DNA of 64,000 nucleotides from Anaerobacillus isosaccharinicus. Its GTDB lineage: Bacteria; Bacillota; Bacilli; Bacillales; Anaerobacillaceae. The notes under the pieces were generated by a model. That model was not told the DNA's origin, made no database searches, and saw only the letters and a list, made by a program, of their open reading frames with translations. Position numbers and translations under genes: made by a program. Shown piece by piece: positions 16,566 through 25,374 of this stretch; within the stretch, counting starts at the first letter, position 1, and each line of letters begins with the position of its first letter. The stretch spans positions 372,001-436,000 of the forward strand of contig NZ_CP063356.1 in assembly GCF_001866075.3 (NCBI RefSeq), given 5' to 3'.

Positions 16566-17063
16566 TATGATACATAATAGCAACTTGCTTTCTCTGTACA
16601 GATCCAACAATCCATTGCGAAATTTTACAGTCAATCTACTGTATAATTTATCTTCCTAACAACCATACATTTTTGTTACTTTTTGAATTTAACCAAATAA
16701 AAAAACCGACAACTTCAAAACTTCAATGATGATTAAAATCATTGAATGTTGGAAATTGTCGGTTTTTCTTCAACTAACTTCAACGAAGTTTTTTGAAGAA
16801 CTACCCATTTTAAGTTTAAGTTCAAAAATACAATTATACCGATTTATATTACCTTTTCATTCTTATATATTTTAGAAGCTTTTTCATACAATCAATACGA
16901 AAATATTAATAGAATGCTAAAGCCACAATGATATTAAGAAGGTAAAAATAGACATCTATCGAATAGTAAATTAGCTTCCTCGCTAATTAGTATTTGTTTA
17001 TAGATTAAAAGACCTGACCATACTAGATAAAAAGTCTAATAAAACGGTCAGGAGTGTGTAAGA
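16566..17063. other. Intergenic stretch with nested hairpin (16,700-16,766)
   Basis: About 500 bp between IS copy 2 and the ISL3 transposase. It holds a nested palindrome: outer arms ACCGACAA and TTGTCGGT with A- and T-runs outside, and inner arms TTCAATGAT and ATCATTGAA. This can act as a terminator in both directions. A second hairpin (CCTGACC/GGTCAGG) lies at about 17,011-17,052, just before the transposase ribosome site, and may hold down its translation. No gene was seen. Confidence 0.55.
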
Positions 17064-18302
17064 ATGCAAGATTTCGAAAAAGAATACCGTCTATTTCAAG
17101 AGGCATTAGATATCCAAGATCCATGGTATATTGAAGACTACAAATTAGTAAAAAGTTCAGATCAGTTTCATGTCTTTTTAGATTTCAAACGTGGAGCTAA
17201 GTTCCCATGTCCACATTGTGGAAATGAACATAATGGTGTTCATGATATCGCAAATGACGACAGGATGTGGCGTCATAAGGATTTCTGGCAATACCAGACA
17301 TATCTACATGCAAGGTTACCAAGAATAAAATGTGATATTTGCGATAAGGTTCTAACTGTGCAAGTTGATTGGTCTCGACCAAAAGCTGGGTTCACATGGC
17401 TATTCGAAGCCCAAGTTATGCAGTTAATGAAAGAAATGCCTGTTGCCGCAGTTGCTCGTGAAGTAAATGAACATGATACGAGATTGTGGAGAGTCTTCCA
17501 TTATTATGTACAAAAAAATATGGATGAGCTTGATCTCTCAAACATAACTCGTATTGCAGTTGATGAAACTTCAAGCAGACGAGGCCATCGCTATGTGACG
17601 TTATTTGTAGATGTTGATTCTAAACGTGTCATTTTCGCCATTGAAGGTAAAGATGCCTCTGTGATCCAATCATTCAAGCAACACCTTGAAAATAAAGGAA
17701 TAGAAGCGACTTCAATCCTGGAGTGCTGTTGCGATATGTCACCGGCTTTTATTAAAGGTATTGAAGAAGCTTTTCCAAAGGCACACATTACGTTCGATAA
17801 ATTTCACGTTATGAAATTAGTCAACGAAGCTGTCGATAAGGTTCGCAGACAGGAACAGAATGATGAGCCATTGCTAAAAAAAACACGTTATTTATGGTTG
17901 AAGAACTCACAAAACCTATCCCAGTCTCAACATGAAAAACTTATGAAGTTAAAAGATAGCCATTTAAATACAGCTAAGGCTTATCGGTTGAGATTAGCTC
18001 TACAAGGACTTTGGTCAACTAGCCAAATGTTTTCAGGTTGGTATTTTGATGATTGGTACAATTGGGCAATACGTTCACGTTTAGAGCCAATAGTTGATGT
18101 TGCTCGGACACTCAAAAGACATGAAAAAGGTATATTACGTTGGTTCGCTTCAAGAATGACCAATGGTTTACTTGAAGGAATTAATAGCCTTGTTCAAGCA
18201 TCAAAGCGGAAAGCAAGAGGCTACCGATCAATTGAAAACTTTATTGCCATGATCTACGCAACGGCTAATAAGTTTACTTTACGAGTGAAGCCTCATGCTT
18301 AG
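17064..18302 (+). CDS. ISL3-family transposase
   Basis: The 412-residue protein has the ISL3 layout: an N-terminal zinc finger (CPHCGNEHNGVHD with CDICDK, about residues 50-96), a helical segment, then the DDE region with IAVDETSSRRGHRYVT (Asp about 167), CCDMSPAFIKGI (Asp about 224) and ITFDKFHVMKLVNEAVD, closing with TNGLLEGINSLVQASKRKARGYRS (Glu). These motifs identify ISL3. The frame is intact. The start ATG follows GGAGTG at a proper distance. The IS ends were not located; palindromes lie on both sides. The copy is single in this window. Confidence 0.9.
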   Translation: MQDFEKEYRLFQEALDIQDPWYIEDYKLVKSSDQFHVFLDFKRGAKFPCPHCGNEHNGVHDIANDDRMWRHKDFWQYQTYLHARLPRIKCDICDKVLTVQVDWSRPKAGFTWLFEAQVMQLMKEMPVAAVAREVNEHDTRLWRVFHYYVQKNMDELDLSNITRIAVDETSSRRGHRYVTLFVDVDSKRVIFAIEGKDASVIQSFKQHLENKGIEATSILECCCDMSPAFIKGIEEAFPKAHITFDKFHVMKLVNEAVDKVRRQEQNDEPLLKKTRYLWLKNSQNLSQSQHEKLMKLKDSHLNTAKAYRLRLALQGLWSTSQMFSGWYFDDWYNWAIRSRLEPIVDVARTLKRHEKGILRWFASRMTNGLLEGINSLVQASKRKARGYRSIENFIAMIYATANKFTLRVKPHA

Positions 18303-18310
18303 ATTATCTC

Positions 18311-18410
18311 CTTCTCAACCTAACTATGCACTTTCATACTTAAAATCGTCGGTCAAGTGGTTTCCTTGACGGTCGATTTTAAGTATGAAAACCTAGTAAA
18401 AGTTGAGAAG
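18311..18410. repeat. Nested perfect palindrome downstream of the ISL3 transposase
   Basis: Perfect 17-bp arms (18332-18348 with 18374-18390) hold an inner GTCAAG/CTTGAC stem (18352-18357 and 18365-18370). An outer pair CTTCTCAAC (18311-18319) with GTTGAGAAG (18402-18410) closes the structure. The inner hairpin is a plausible terminator for the transposase. The rest of 18,303-18,658 has no recognisable gene. Confidence 0.7.
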
Positions 18411-18682
18411 ATTACTAGACTATTATTCTTAATGAAATCTCGTGTACCAATAGAAATTAGCGAAGAGCCGTAAATTAAGTATAAGATATACCAACTACAA
18501 AAAATTGTCAACAAGAATTTAACTTACGCTTTTTTAGTGGGATTTAGTTTGGTTATTGGAATTCGGCAATTATCATATCAATTCACTCTTCTAAAAACAT
18601 GCTTTATAGCTTGAGATCTTAATAAAAATTGCTTGTTTTAAATGCTATGCTATTCTTTAAAGAAAAAGGTAACTCATAGAGC

Positions 18683-20410
18683 GAGACTGCTGAAATTATA
18701 AGCATTTTAAAGTTCTCACACTGAAATTAAAAAGATTAGGAAGTGTTCAAATCACATTTCCTAATCTTTTTTGTATTTTGGCTCTTTAAGAGTAAATTAA
18801 TGGGCTATTACTAACCCATTAACGTGATAATTCGTTTCATATTCACTACGAAGATGGTTGTTGCACTTTGTATGTGCATACCTAAGAGACCATGGGAATG
18901 ACTTTTTTTAAACCCATGGCGATTCTTTAGCTCTGCGTTCTTAGCCTCGATCATATACCTATTTTTCGCTAACTCTTTGAACTCTTCTGTTTCCTGATAG
19001 AGTTGGTGTTCCTCATGAAATTTATCCTTCTTCAAAGTTACGGTATATGTTTTACTTGCAGATCCTTCTTTATAACAGCCTTCTCTTAGTGGACATACCT
19101 TACATTTCTCAATATCAAAGTAATGGGTTTCTCGTAATACGGTTCCTTCCGTTGCGTGTTTTTTCTTCCCATGTAAAGCTTTTTTAATTGCCATATGCCC
19201 TGCTGTACATACATATCGCCCAGCATCCTTATTGTAATCAAATTCACCTGTTGCCCTTTTAGTGCCCTCTGATACAGTTTTACTTAATTTCGATACTAAC
19301 TTAATTTCTTTTTCTTTTGTATATTCAATCATATCTTTCTCAGAGTAAGCTCCGTCGCCAATGAATGCTTTCACTTCAATTCCATTTTCAATTGATTTCT
19401 CAATTAATTCTTTTGCCTGTTTTCCGTCATTCTGTTCACCTGTTGTAACAACAGCTGATGTCACAATACGCTCTGGAACCATAGCGATGTGAGTTTTGTA
19501 TCCAAAAAAGGATGTGTCTGAACTCTTATGTCCAACTTTTGCATCTTTTTCTACAGTTGAATTTAAGTGTTCGATATCATCGTTGACAATCTCCTCTAAT
19601 AAATGAGCTTTTAATCTTACGTCTTCTTTAACGTATAACTGCTCGTCCTTTTTAATGATATCTACTAATTGATTACAATAGTTAATATGGTCAACTAATT
19701 CACTCGTACTTGGCTTAGTAGGCATTTTATCTTTATAAGTGTCGTCCTGTTTATAAACGCTCTTCCTTAACTGTTTGGACTGTTCAATCAAGATTTCAAT
19801 AGGTGATTTAGAGTTAAACATACTATTTGTATGAGTGGAATCCGCAATGATTTGGTTGGATTTAATAAGCCCTTCTTTCAAGGCAATCTCAACCGTCTTT
19901 TTAATAAGTAAATTTAATAATGATTCGTCTTGTAATCGAAGTTTTCTAAATTTAGTTAAGCTTGTTGGATGAACCATTTTATCTTCAGGTGCTACATCTA
20001 AAAAGTATTTAAATGACATATCAAACGTCGCTCTCTCAATCAAATCACGATCAGACATTGGGTACATCACCTTGAGTAATAGTAACTTAAACATCATAAT
20101 TGGACATTTGGCTGTAGCGCCAAATGCCTCATTATACATATCTTTTAATTCGTCATAGATAAATTCAAAGTCAACTAAGTTATTAAACTTCCTCAAGAAA
20201 TGATTTTCTGGGATTAGTATATCGTAAAGTTCACTGTACGAACTGAGCATTAGTTCTTTTTTAGGTAGCATAGTTTCACCAATTTTCTAATGATTTTCTA
20301 TCTCTATAATACCATTTTTCCTTCACCAGCTAAATAATGCGTATGAAAAAAGGAAGAGTTTCCTCTTCCTTTTCTCACGAAGGCGATATTGAGACTTTTT
20401 CAGCAGTCTC
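18683..20410 (-). mobile_element. IS1182-family insertion sequence, 1,728 bp
   Basis: The ends are GAGACTGCTGAAA (18683) and TTTCAGCAGTCTC (to 20410). The 9-bp sequence TCATAGAGC flanks both sides (18674-18682 and 20411-20419). A strong hairpin (about 18,731-18,773, AAAGATTAGGAA with TTCCTAATCTTT) lies behind the transposase as its terminator. Confidence 0.85.
18811..20271 (-). CDS. IS1182-family transposase
   Basis: The intact 486-residue protein begins with the DUF772-type N-terminal domain (MMFKLLLLKVMYPMSDRDLIERATFDMSFKYFL), followed by a DDE_Tnp_1-type core: ADSTHTNSMF (first Asp, about 145), FIGDGAYSEKDM (second Asp, about 307), and YMIEAKNAELKNRHG (Glu, about 447). The C-terminal zinc-like CPLREGCYKEGS motif is usual for IS1182. 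Two disrupted relatives survive at 50.4-51.6 kb and 54.4-54.7 kb. It is antisense to nothing and co-oriented with phoA, so read-through from phoA may enter it. Confidence 0.92.
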   Translation of the reverse strand: MLPKKELMLSSYSELYDILIPENHFLRKFNNLVDFEFIYDELKDMYNEAFGATAKCPIMMFKLLLLKVMYPMSDRDLIERATFDMSFKYFLDVAPEDKMVHPTSLTKFRKLRLQDESLLNLLIKKTVEIALKEGLIKSNQIIADSTHTNSMFNSKSPIEILIEQSKQLRKSVYKQDDTYKDKMPTKPSTSELVDHINYCNQLVDIIKKDEQLYVKEDVRLKAHLLEEIVNDDIEHLNSTVEKDAKVGHKSSDTSFFGYKTHIAMVPERIVTSAVVTTGEQNDGKQAKELIEKSIENGIEVKAFIGDGAYSEKDMIEYTKEKEIKLVSKLSKTVSEGTKRATGEFDYNKDAGRYVCTAGHMAIKKALHGKKKHATEGTVLRETHYFDIEKCKVCPLREGCYKEGSASKTYTVTLKKDKFHEEHQLYQETEEFKELAKNRYMIEAKNAELKNRHGFKKSHSHGLLGMHIQSATTIFVVNMKRIITLMG

Positions 20411-20434
20411 TCATAGAGCTACCTTTTTCTTTCT

Positions 20435-22114
20435 TTAGTTAGTTCTTCTTTCTTCTAATCTCTTAATTGTTTCATCTTGATCATCAAAAAGTTCTGTTCC
20501 CATTAAGTAAGAAATAATTCTAGGTAATTCTGTGTTATCAATTAAACCAACAAATTGATCTGCTCCTACACCATATGCATATACTGGAACTTCAACACCA
20601 GAGTGATTGTTTGTGCCCCATGAAAGATAAGCATGATTTGATACAACTTTACCTAAAGTGTTTGAAAGATCATATCTTCCATTCCAGTTTACAGACGTTA
20701 AAGTAGTAATATCTTCTTCTGTTAAATCAAATCCTAAAATTGGTGAAACAGTGTTATTAATATGCGCTAAATATGCTGTTGTTAGTTCTGGCTTATCCTT
20801 TGTTGTTCCAATAGCTACATCATATCCAAATAACTCGAAGAAGTCATTTACATTGATATATTGTTTAGTTTTACTATCATTTAAAAACATATCAAATGCT
20901 TTTTTATTAACTTCCTTTTTCTTTAAATCAAATATAACAGTTTGGTCATCCTTGTTAATTGTCACTAGCTTTGTACTTGGATTATAATCCAAGTCTGCTT
21001 GCAACTGAGCTGCAGCATCACGAATGTGAATATAATGAGTACCATCAATTTCTTGAGCATTTGCTAATGAAATTATCGTTACATTGTCAGCTAATGTTTC
21101 AAGTATAGCTATATTACTCGCTTTTACATTCTTTAATATTTCGATATTGTCAGCATATCCACCCACATTAGAACCAATAACCAGCCCTCCTGTTTCGTGG
21201 TCGCCAGCAATAACTACAAGTGTTTCTTTATCTTTTTTTGCAAATTCTAATGCTTCATTCACAGCTTCTTCAAACTCTAGCGTATCATGAATTGCTGCAA
21301 CCGGATCGTTAGCATGTCCAGCCCAGTCAATTTGGCTTCCTTCAACCATTAAAAAGAAACCATCTTGATCTTTACTTAAAACATCAATTGCATATTTAGT
21401 CATTTCAGATAAACTTGGTTGCTCAACATCTACTCTATCAATCTCATAGGTCATAGCTGCTTTAGCAAATAAACCTAACACTTTTCCATTACTTGTATCA
21501 GCCATTTCTGATTTAGTAGTTATGTAGTTGTAACCAGCATCTATTGCTTCTTGAACTAGATTACGTTCTGGCTGCTTTCCACCTTCAGCTTCTAAAGTGA
21601 ACATATCTTGTCCACCACCAAGAATAACATCAACATTATTAATATATTGCTGTGCTAATGCAACTTCATTACCACGTGATGAATCATGTGCTACAAATAC
21701 AGCAGGTGTCGCATGGGTAACACGTGAAGTTGCAACTACACCAGTTGCTTTACCTTTGTCTCTTGCAGCATCTAAAATTGAGTCTGGTTCCATTCCATCT
21801 GGCGTTACTGAAATCTTCCCGTTATCCGCTTTATAACCTGTTGCCATGGCCGTACCAGCCGCTGCAGAATCTGTTACATTAGTATTTGAAGACCAAGTAT
21901 TCATTAAACCTTTTACATACCTTTCAAAACTAAGCTCTTCACCTTTGTAAATTCTTGTTGCTGTCATGTAACTCGCACCTAACCCATCAGGAATTAGTAG
22001 TATTACATTTTTCGCTGAACCTTTCTCAGCTGCACTTGCAAATGGTGCAAATAAAGAGAGGACCATTACAAATGCTAGAATAAGAACTTGAATTTTTTTA
22101 AATTGACTTTTCAA
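20435..22114 (-). CDS. phoA: Alkaline phosphatase, secreted
   Basis: The product of about 559 residues starts with a Sec signal peptide (KSQFKKIQVLILAFVMVLSLFAPFASAAEK, cleavage after ASA). It has the alkaline phosphatase core: metal ligand IPDGLG, the serine nucleophile site VTDSAAAGTAMATG, and metal-binding SQIDWAGHAND and VIAGDHETGG. A C-terminal insertion (about 385-470) resembles a copper-amine-oxidase-type cell-wall or stalk module and precedes the last His motif WGTNNHSGVEVPVYAYG. The enzyme hydrolyses phosphomonoesters outside the cell under phosphate starvation. I use TTG 22114 because AAGGAGGAG lies 8-9 bases upstream; the longer frame runs into the IS. An IS separates it from its putative Pho boxes at 24,060-24,087. 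Confidence 0.9.
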   Translation of the reverse strand: MKSQFKKIQVLILAFVMVLSLFAPFASAAEKGSAKNVILLIPDGLGASYMTATRIYKGEELSFERYVKGLMNTWSSNTNVTDSAAAGTAMATGYKADNGKISVTPDGMEPDSILDAARDKGKATGVVATSRVTHATPAVFVAHDSSRGNEVALAQQYINNVDVILGGGQDMFTLEAEGGKQPERNLVQEAIDAGYNYITTKSEMADTSNGKVLGLFAKAAMTYEIDRVDVEQPSLSEMTKYAIDVLSKDQDGFFLMVEGSQIDWAGHANDPVAAIHDTLEFEEAVNEALEFAKKDKETLVVIAGDHETGGLVIGSNVGGYADNIEILKNVKASNIAILETLADNVTIISLANAQEIDGTHYIHIRDAAAQLQADLDYNPSTKLVTINKDDQTVIFDLKKKEVNKKAFDMFLNDSKTKQYINVNDFFELFGYDVAIGTTKDKPELTTAYLAHINNTVSPILGFDLTEEDITTLTSVNWNGRYDLSNTLGKVVSNHAYLSWGTNNHSGVEVPVYAYGVGADQFVGLIDNTELPRIISYLMGTELFDDQDETIKRLEERRTN

Positions 22115-22137
22115 TAAAATCTCCTCCTTAAATAATA

Positions 22138-24021
22138 ATAGACTCTCGGCATTTGCCGAGCCTTGTGGCTCAAGGTTTTCTTGAACCAATTTATTTGTAT
22201 CCCTCCTATTTCTAGGTGGGATTTTTACTTTAGTTTTCTTCTTCAATTGGAAATTAATTGTTGAAAAATATCATAAAAAAACTAAAAAAACACTTGACTT
22301 TTTAGTGGAACCCCAATAATCGCCGAGGAGGAATTGACTTCCTAACAATACGGTGAAATGGGGGATTTAAATGAAACCTGCGCTAATACCACATATCTCA
22401 TATCAAAACTTCGTTTTAGACCAATTAAATACTCATTACTCAGGCGGTATACTGACTCTCGTACAAAAAGATTGGACTATTATCTCGAAGTTATGGATCA
22501 CGGATCTTTCGTTTACCACTACGTGGCTTCATGATTCATATTCAGTTAAAGGTCCTGAGCCACGTGATCCTGCTTCCATGCTTCGCTCTTATCTTTTGTG
22601 TTTATTGACAAGTCCGACCCTGAGTATTACAGAATGGGTGAACCAACTCCATCGTGTTCCTCTTTACACGATCCTTAGCGGCTTTGAACCTGGGGATGTT
22701 CCAGGTGTCGGTACTTTTTATGACTTCTTCAGACGGCTATCAGGTTTTGAGAAGGCTAATGTAAAACCTTTTATTAAGCTCAAACGAAAAAAGAAGAAGA
22801 AGAAAAAACCGAAAAAGGGTGAAAAAGCAACTCCTAGAAACCCTGGTATTATTAGAAAATTAGTGGATCGTCATTTACGCAATGGCTCAAAACAAAAACA
22901 ATTGCCGGGAGATCAATTATACGCGTTTTTTCAATCTCAATTTCTTGAAGTTTCAGCGAGATTGGGTTTGCTTGGGGATCCCCATTCCCTTGGTGTTGTT
23001 GGAGATGGGACACCCGTGGAAACAGCGAGATACCCAAGGAGCAAACCTATTTGTGATTGTAGTGCCCAAGGACTAACGAATTGTACTCATCCTCGTCGAT
23101 ATTCTCAACCTGACATCGACTCAGGTTGGGATAGTTCAAGGGAGAGGTACTTCAACGGATATCATCTCTACATGATATCCACTAGCGATAGCCAATACGA
23201 CTTGCCGCTATATCCACGGCTGCATCCTGCTTCCCGGCATGATTCAGTCAGCCTAGTGGTTGGTTCAATTGAATTTTCGCAACGGTACACCTTGGGCACA
23301 ATTGATAAAATCCTTCTCGATGCCGCACATGATGCAGAACCGATTTACGAATTACTGGACCATCATAATGTGGAACCATTTATTGATCTTAATGTTCGAA
23401 CAAAGAAAAACTTCAGTACGCAAAGTGATATTCAGATTTCTCCCCTAGGCGTTCCTATTTGTCCAATTGGAATGGAAATGAAACCCAATGGGTTTGACAA
23501 ATCTCAAAACCGCCAAAAGTGGCGTTGTCCACTAGCTTGCGGAACAAAAAATACATGTTCCACTCCGTGTTCTAAAGCGAAGTATGGCCGGACATTTCAT
23601 ACGTTTAAGCAAGATAATCTTCGTCTGTTCACTAAAACACCGAGGTCTTCTGAAAAGTGGAAACTGATTTATAAACGAAGAACTTCAGTTGAACGTTCGA
23701 ACAAAAGAGAAAAAGTCGACTATCACTTAGAATCTGGGCGTCATCGCTCTACAAAAATGTGGTATGTCCGCTTATATTCAATCATGATGTGTCAACACAT
23801 AGATGCTTGGTACAGTAGTCAGAAAGAGACTTTGAACATCCAAGAAATCATCTTTTCTAAGAGCGCCTAGTCATTTTTAAAAAATAGCAGCCGTAGGCTT
23901 ATTTGGTATACACTTTTTTGAAAACACTATGAAAACACATCACTTTGCTGTCCTGTTAATGAAATTCCCAGTAAATTTTTTACAAATCTTCGATAAACTC
24001 ATCATTTATTCCGAGAGTCTA
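22138..24021 (+). mobile_element. 1,884-bp IS, copy 3, inserted upstream of phoA
   Basis: Same ends and length as copies 1 and 2. The 5-bp target duplication TAATA is exact on both sides (22133-22137 and 24022-24026). It lies 23 bp upstream of the phoA start codon, between ribosome site and promoter region, and points away from phoA. Confidence 0.95.
22371..23870 (+). CDS. DDE transposase of the 1,884-bp IS, copy 3
   Basis: Identical 499-residue protein to the two copies of the dimer, with an intact frame. Its clean 5-bp target duplication defines the true ends of this IS and supports the reading of copies 1 and 2. Confidence 0.85.
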   Translation: MKPALIPHISYQNFVLDQLNTHYSGGILTLVQKDWTIISKLWITDLSFTTTWLHDSYSVKGPEPRDPASMLRSYLLCLLTSPTLSITEWVNQLHRVPLYTILSGFEPGDVPGVGTFYDFFRRLSGFEKANVKPFIKLKRKKKKKKKPKKGEKATPRNPGIIRKLVDRHLRNGSKQKQLPGDQLYAFFQSQFLEVSARLGLLGDPHSLGVVGDGTPVETARYPRSKPICDCSAQGLTNCTHPRRYSQPDIDSGWDSSRERYFNGYHLYMISTSDSQYDLPLYPRLHPASRHDSVSLVVGSIEFSQRYTLGTIDKILLDAAHDAEPIYELLDHHNVEPFIDLNVRTKKNFSTQSDIQISPLGVPICPIGMEMKPNGFDKSQNRQKWRCPLACGTKNTCSTPCSKAKYGRTFHTFKQDNLRLFTKTPRSSEKWKLIYKRRTSVERSNKREKVDYHLESGRHRSTKMWYVRLYSIMMCQHIDAWYSSQKETLNIQEIIFSKSA

Positions 24022-24059
24022 TAATATACTTTTATAATAAGAGAGGAATATTAAGCCCA

Positions 24060-24087
24060 TGCAATGAATTTATTAACATTATGTAAA
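24060..24087 (-). promoter_or_regulatory. Putative PhoP (Pho box) repeats of phoA, displaced by an IS
   Basis: On the minus strand TTTACA, TTAATA and ATTGCA occur with exact 11-bp spacing (plus-strand 24082-24087, 24071-24076, 24060-24065). This resembles the TT(A/T/C)ACA repeats with 11-bp period bound by PhoP in Bacillus. A TAATAT -10-like element follows at about 24,047-24,052. It points to phoA, now 1.9 kb away because of the IS. The third repeat is a poor match. Confidence 0.5.
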
Positions 24088-24294
24088 TTTTGCCATTAGA
24101 GGGATATCATTGCATCCCTATTAAATTATTCTACCAAGAAAAAGACCGACTACTTTTGCTAAGAATAAAGCTACTGCACGAAAATGTAAAAATTTTATAG
24201 ATTTCGTTATAATTCAATACTGTCGTTGAACTACGTAATCAAAGATGTGACAAGAACTTTAGTTTAAATTTCAAGTGAAGATTTTAATAATAAT

Positions 24295-24333
24295 ATAAAA
24301 AACAGGAGATACCGTAATAGGTAACCCCTGTCA
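24295..24333 (-). terminator. Terminator of uppP
   Basis: The minus strand has ACAGG and CCTGT plus inner TACC/GGTA stems with small internal loops, ending in a T-run (plus-strand A-run just left of 24302). It follows the uppP stop closely. The rest of 24,100-24,290 holds nothing recognisable. Confidence 0.7.
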
Positions 24334-24345
24334 TTCATTTATCAT

Positions 24346-25176
24346 TTAAAAATAAACTACATAAATTACGGATGCCAATACAATTCGATAAATCGCAAAT
24401 GGGATAAGCTTGATGCGATTAATAAGTTTTAAGAAAAAACGAATCGACAATAAAGCAAAGATAAACGCACTGATAAAACCTGCAATGAAAAAAGGTAGTG
24501 CTTCTAACGTGAAATATTCCCAATTTTTAAGCAATGATAAACCACTTGCTCCGACCATAATAGGTACTGCCATAATAAATGTAAAGTCAGCTGCTGCTCG
24601 GTGACTCATTCCAAGTAATACTCCACCAGAAATGGTAGAACCTGACCTAGAGAAGCCGGGCCAAAGTGATAAACATTGAATACAGCCAACGATCAGTGCC
24701 TGTTTATAAGTGATCTGATCAACTGTATGGACTTTCGTGCTTTTAGAACTAAACAAATCGGCAGCTATCATCAATAAGGCACCTATGACTAAACCTATTA
24801 ATACGGTAGTCAGTGAAAACAAGTATTCGTCAATGTAATCTTCAAGTAACAACCCAAGAATACCCGCTGGTAATAAGCCAACAATTACATGCTTTAAGCT
24901 CAATCGATTTGTTCGTTGATGTGTACCTCGAGCAATTTTGTTTAACCCTAATAAGTCGATAAAACGTTCTCTAAAGATAACAATAACCGCTAAAATAGAG
25001 CCAAGCTGAATTACTACTTTAAATGTATTAGCTACATATTTTGTAAGAAATTGTTCGGATTGTAACCACATATCATCGACAATGATCATATGCCCTGTTG
25101 AAGACACCGGAGCAAACTCTGTTAACCCCTCTACTATTCCAAGAATAATTGCTTTTAGGATCGTATATATATCCAT
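24346..25176 (-). CDS. uppP: Undecaprenyl-diphosphatase (BacA/UppP)
   Basis: The 276-residue membrane protein has the two UppP signatures: EGLTEFAPVSSTGHM (residues 16-30; the usual form is EGLTEFLPISSTGH) and PGFSRSGSTISGG (about 175-187). These form the catalytic site that dephosphorylates undecaprenyl pyrophosphate to recycle the lipid carrier for peptidoglycan and teichoic acid. Six to eight hydrophobic segments are visible, and length is normal for the family (about 270). It stands as a single gene with its own terminator, next to rodA and near phoA. UppP homologues also give bacitracin resistance. Confidence 0.95.
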   Translation of the reverse strand: MDIYTILKAIILGIVEGLTEFAPVSSTGHMIIVDDMWLQSEQFLTKYVANTFKVVIQLGSILAVIVIFRERFIDLLGLNKIARGTHQRTNRLSLKHVIVGLLPAGILGLLLEDYIDEYLFSLTTVLIGLVIGALLMIAADLFSSKSTKVHTVDQITYKQALIVGCIQCLSLWPGFSRSGSTISGGVLLGMSHRAAADFTFIMAVPIMVGASGLSLLKNWEYFTLEALPFFIAGFISAFIFALLSIRFFLKLINRIKLIPFAIYRIVLASVIYVVYF

Positions 25177-25374
25177 AACTTAACCCCTTAACGAAAATAA
25201 TTTTCCTTATAATTTCCTAGCAATACTATATAATAGTTTATTACGTTATGATATAAATCTTTTTGCCCATTAATTATAAAAGTTTGCTCCAATTTTTACC
25301 CTATTTATTTAGCGCAATCTGCGAAACACTTCCAGTATATATTACATCGCTGCTTACATGAGCCATGTTTTAGG

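Larger units (their letters stand above)
18659..20432 (-). terminator. phoA terminator, split by an IS1182-family insertion
   Basis: The plus strand has AAAGAAAAAGGTA at 18659-18671 and its exact complement TACCTTTTTCTTT at 20420-20432. Removing the IS and one copy of the 9-bp target duplication gives a tight 13-bp hairpin with a short loop, directly behind the phoA stop codon. The arms are now 1.7 kb apart, so the native terminator is destroyed. Confidence 0.75.
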
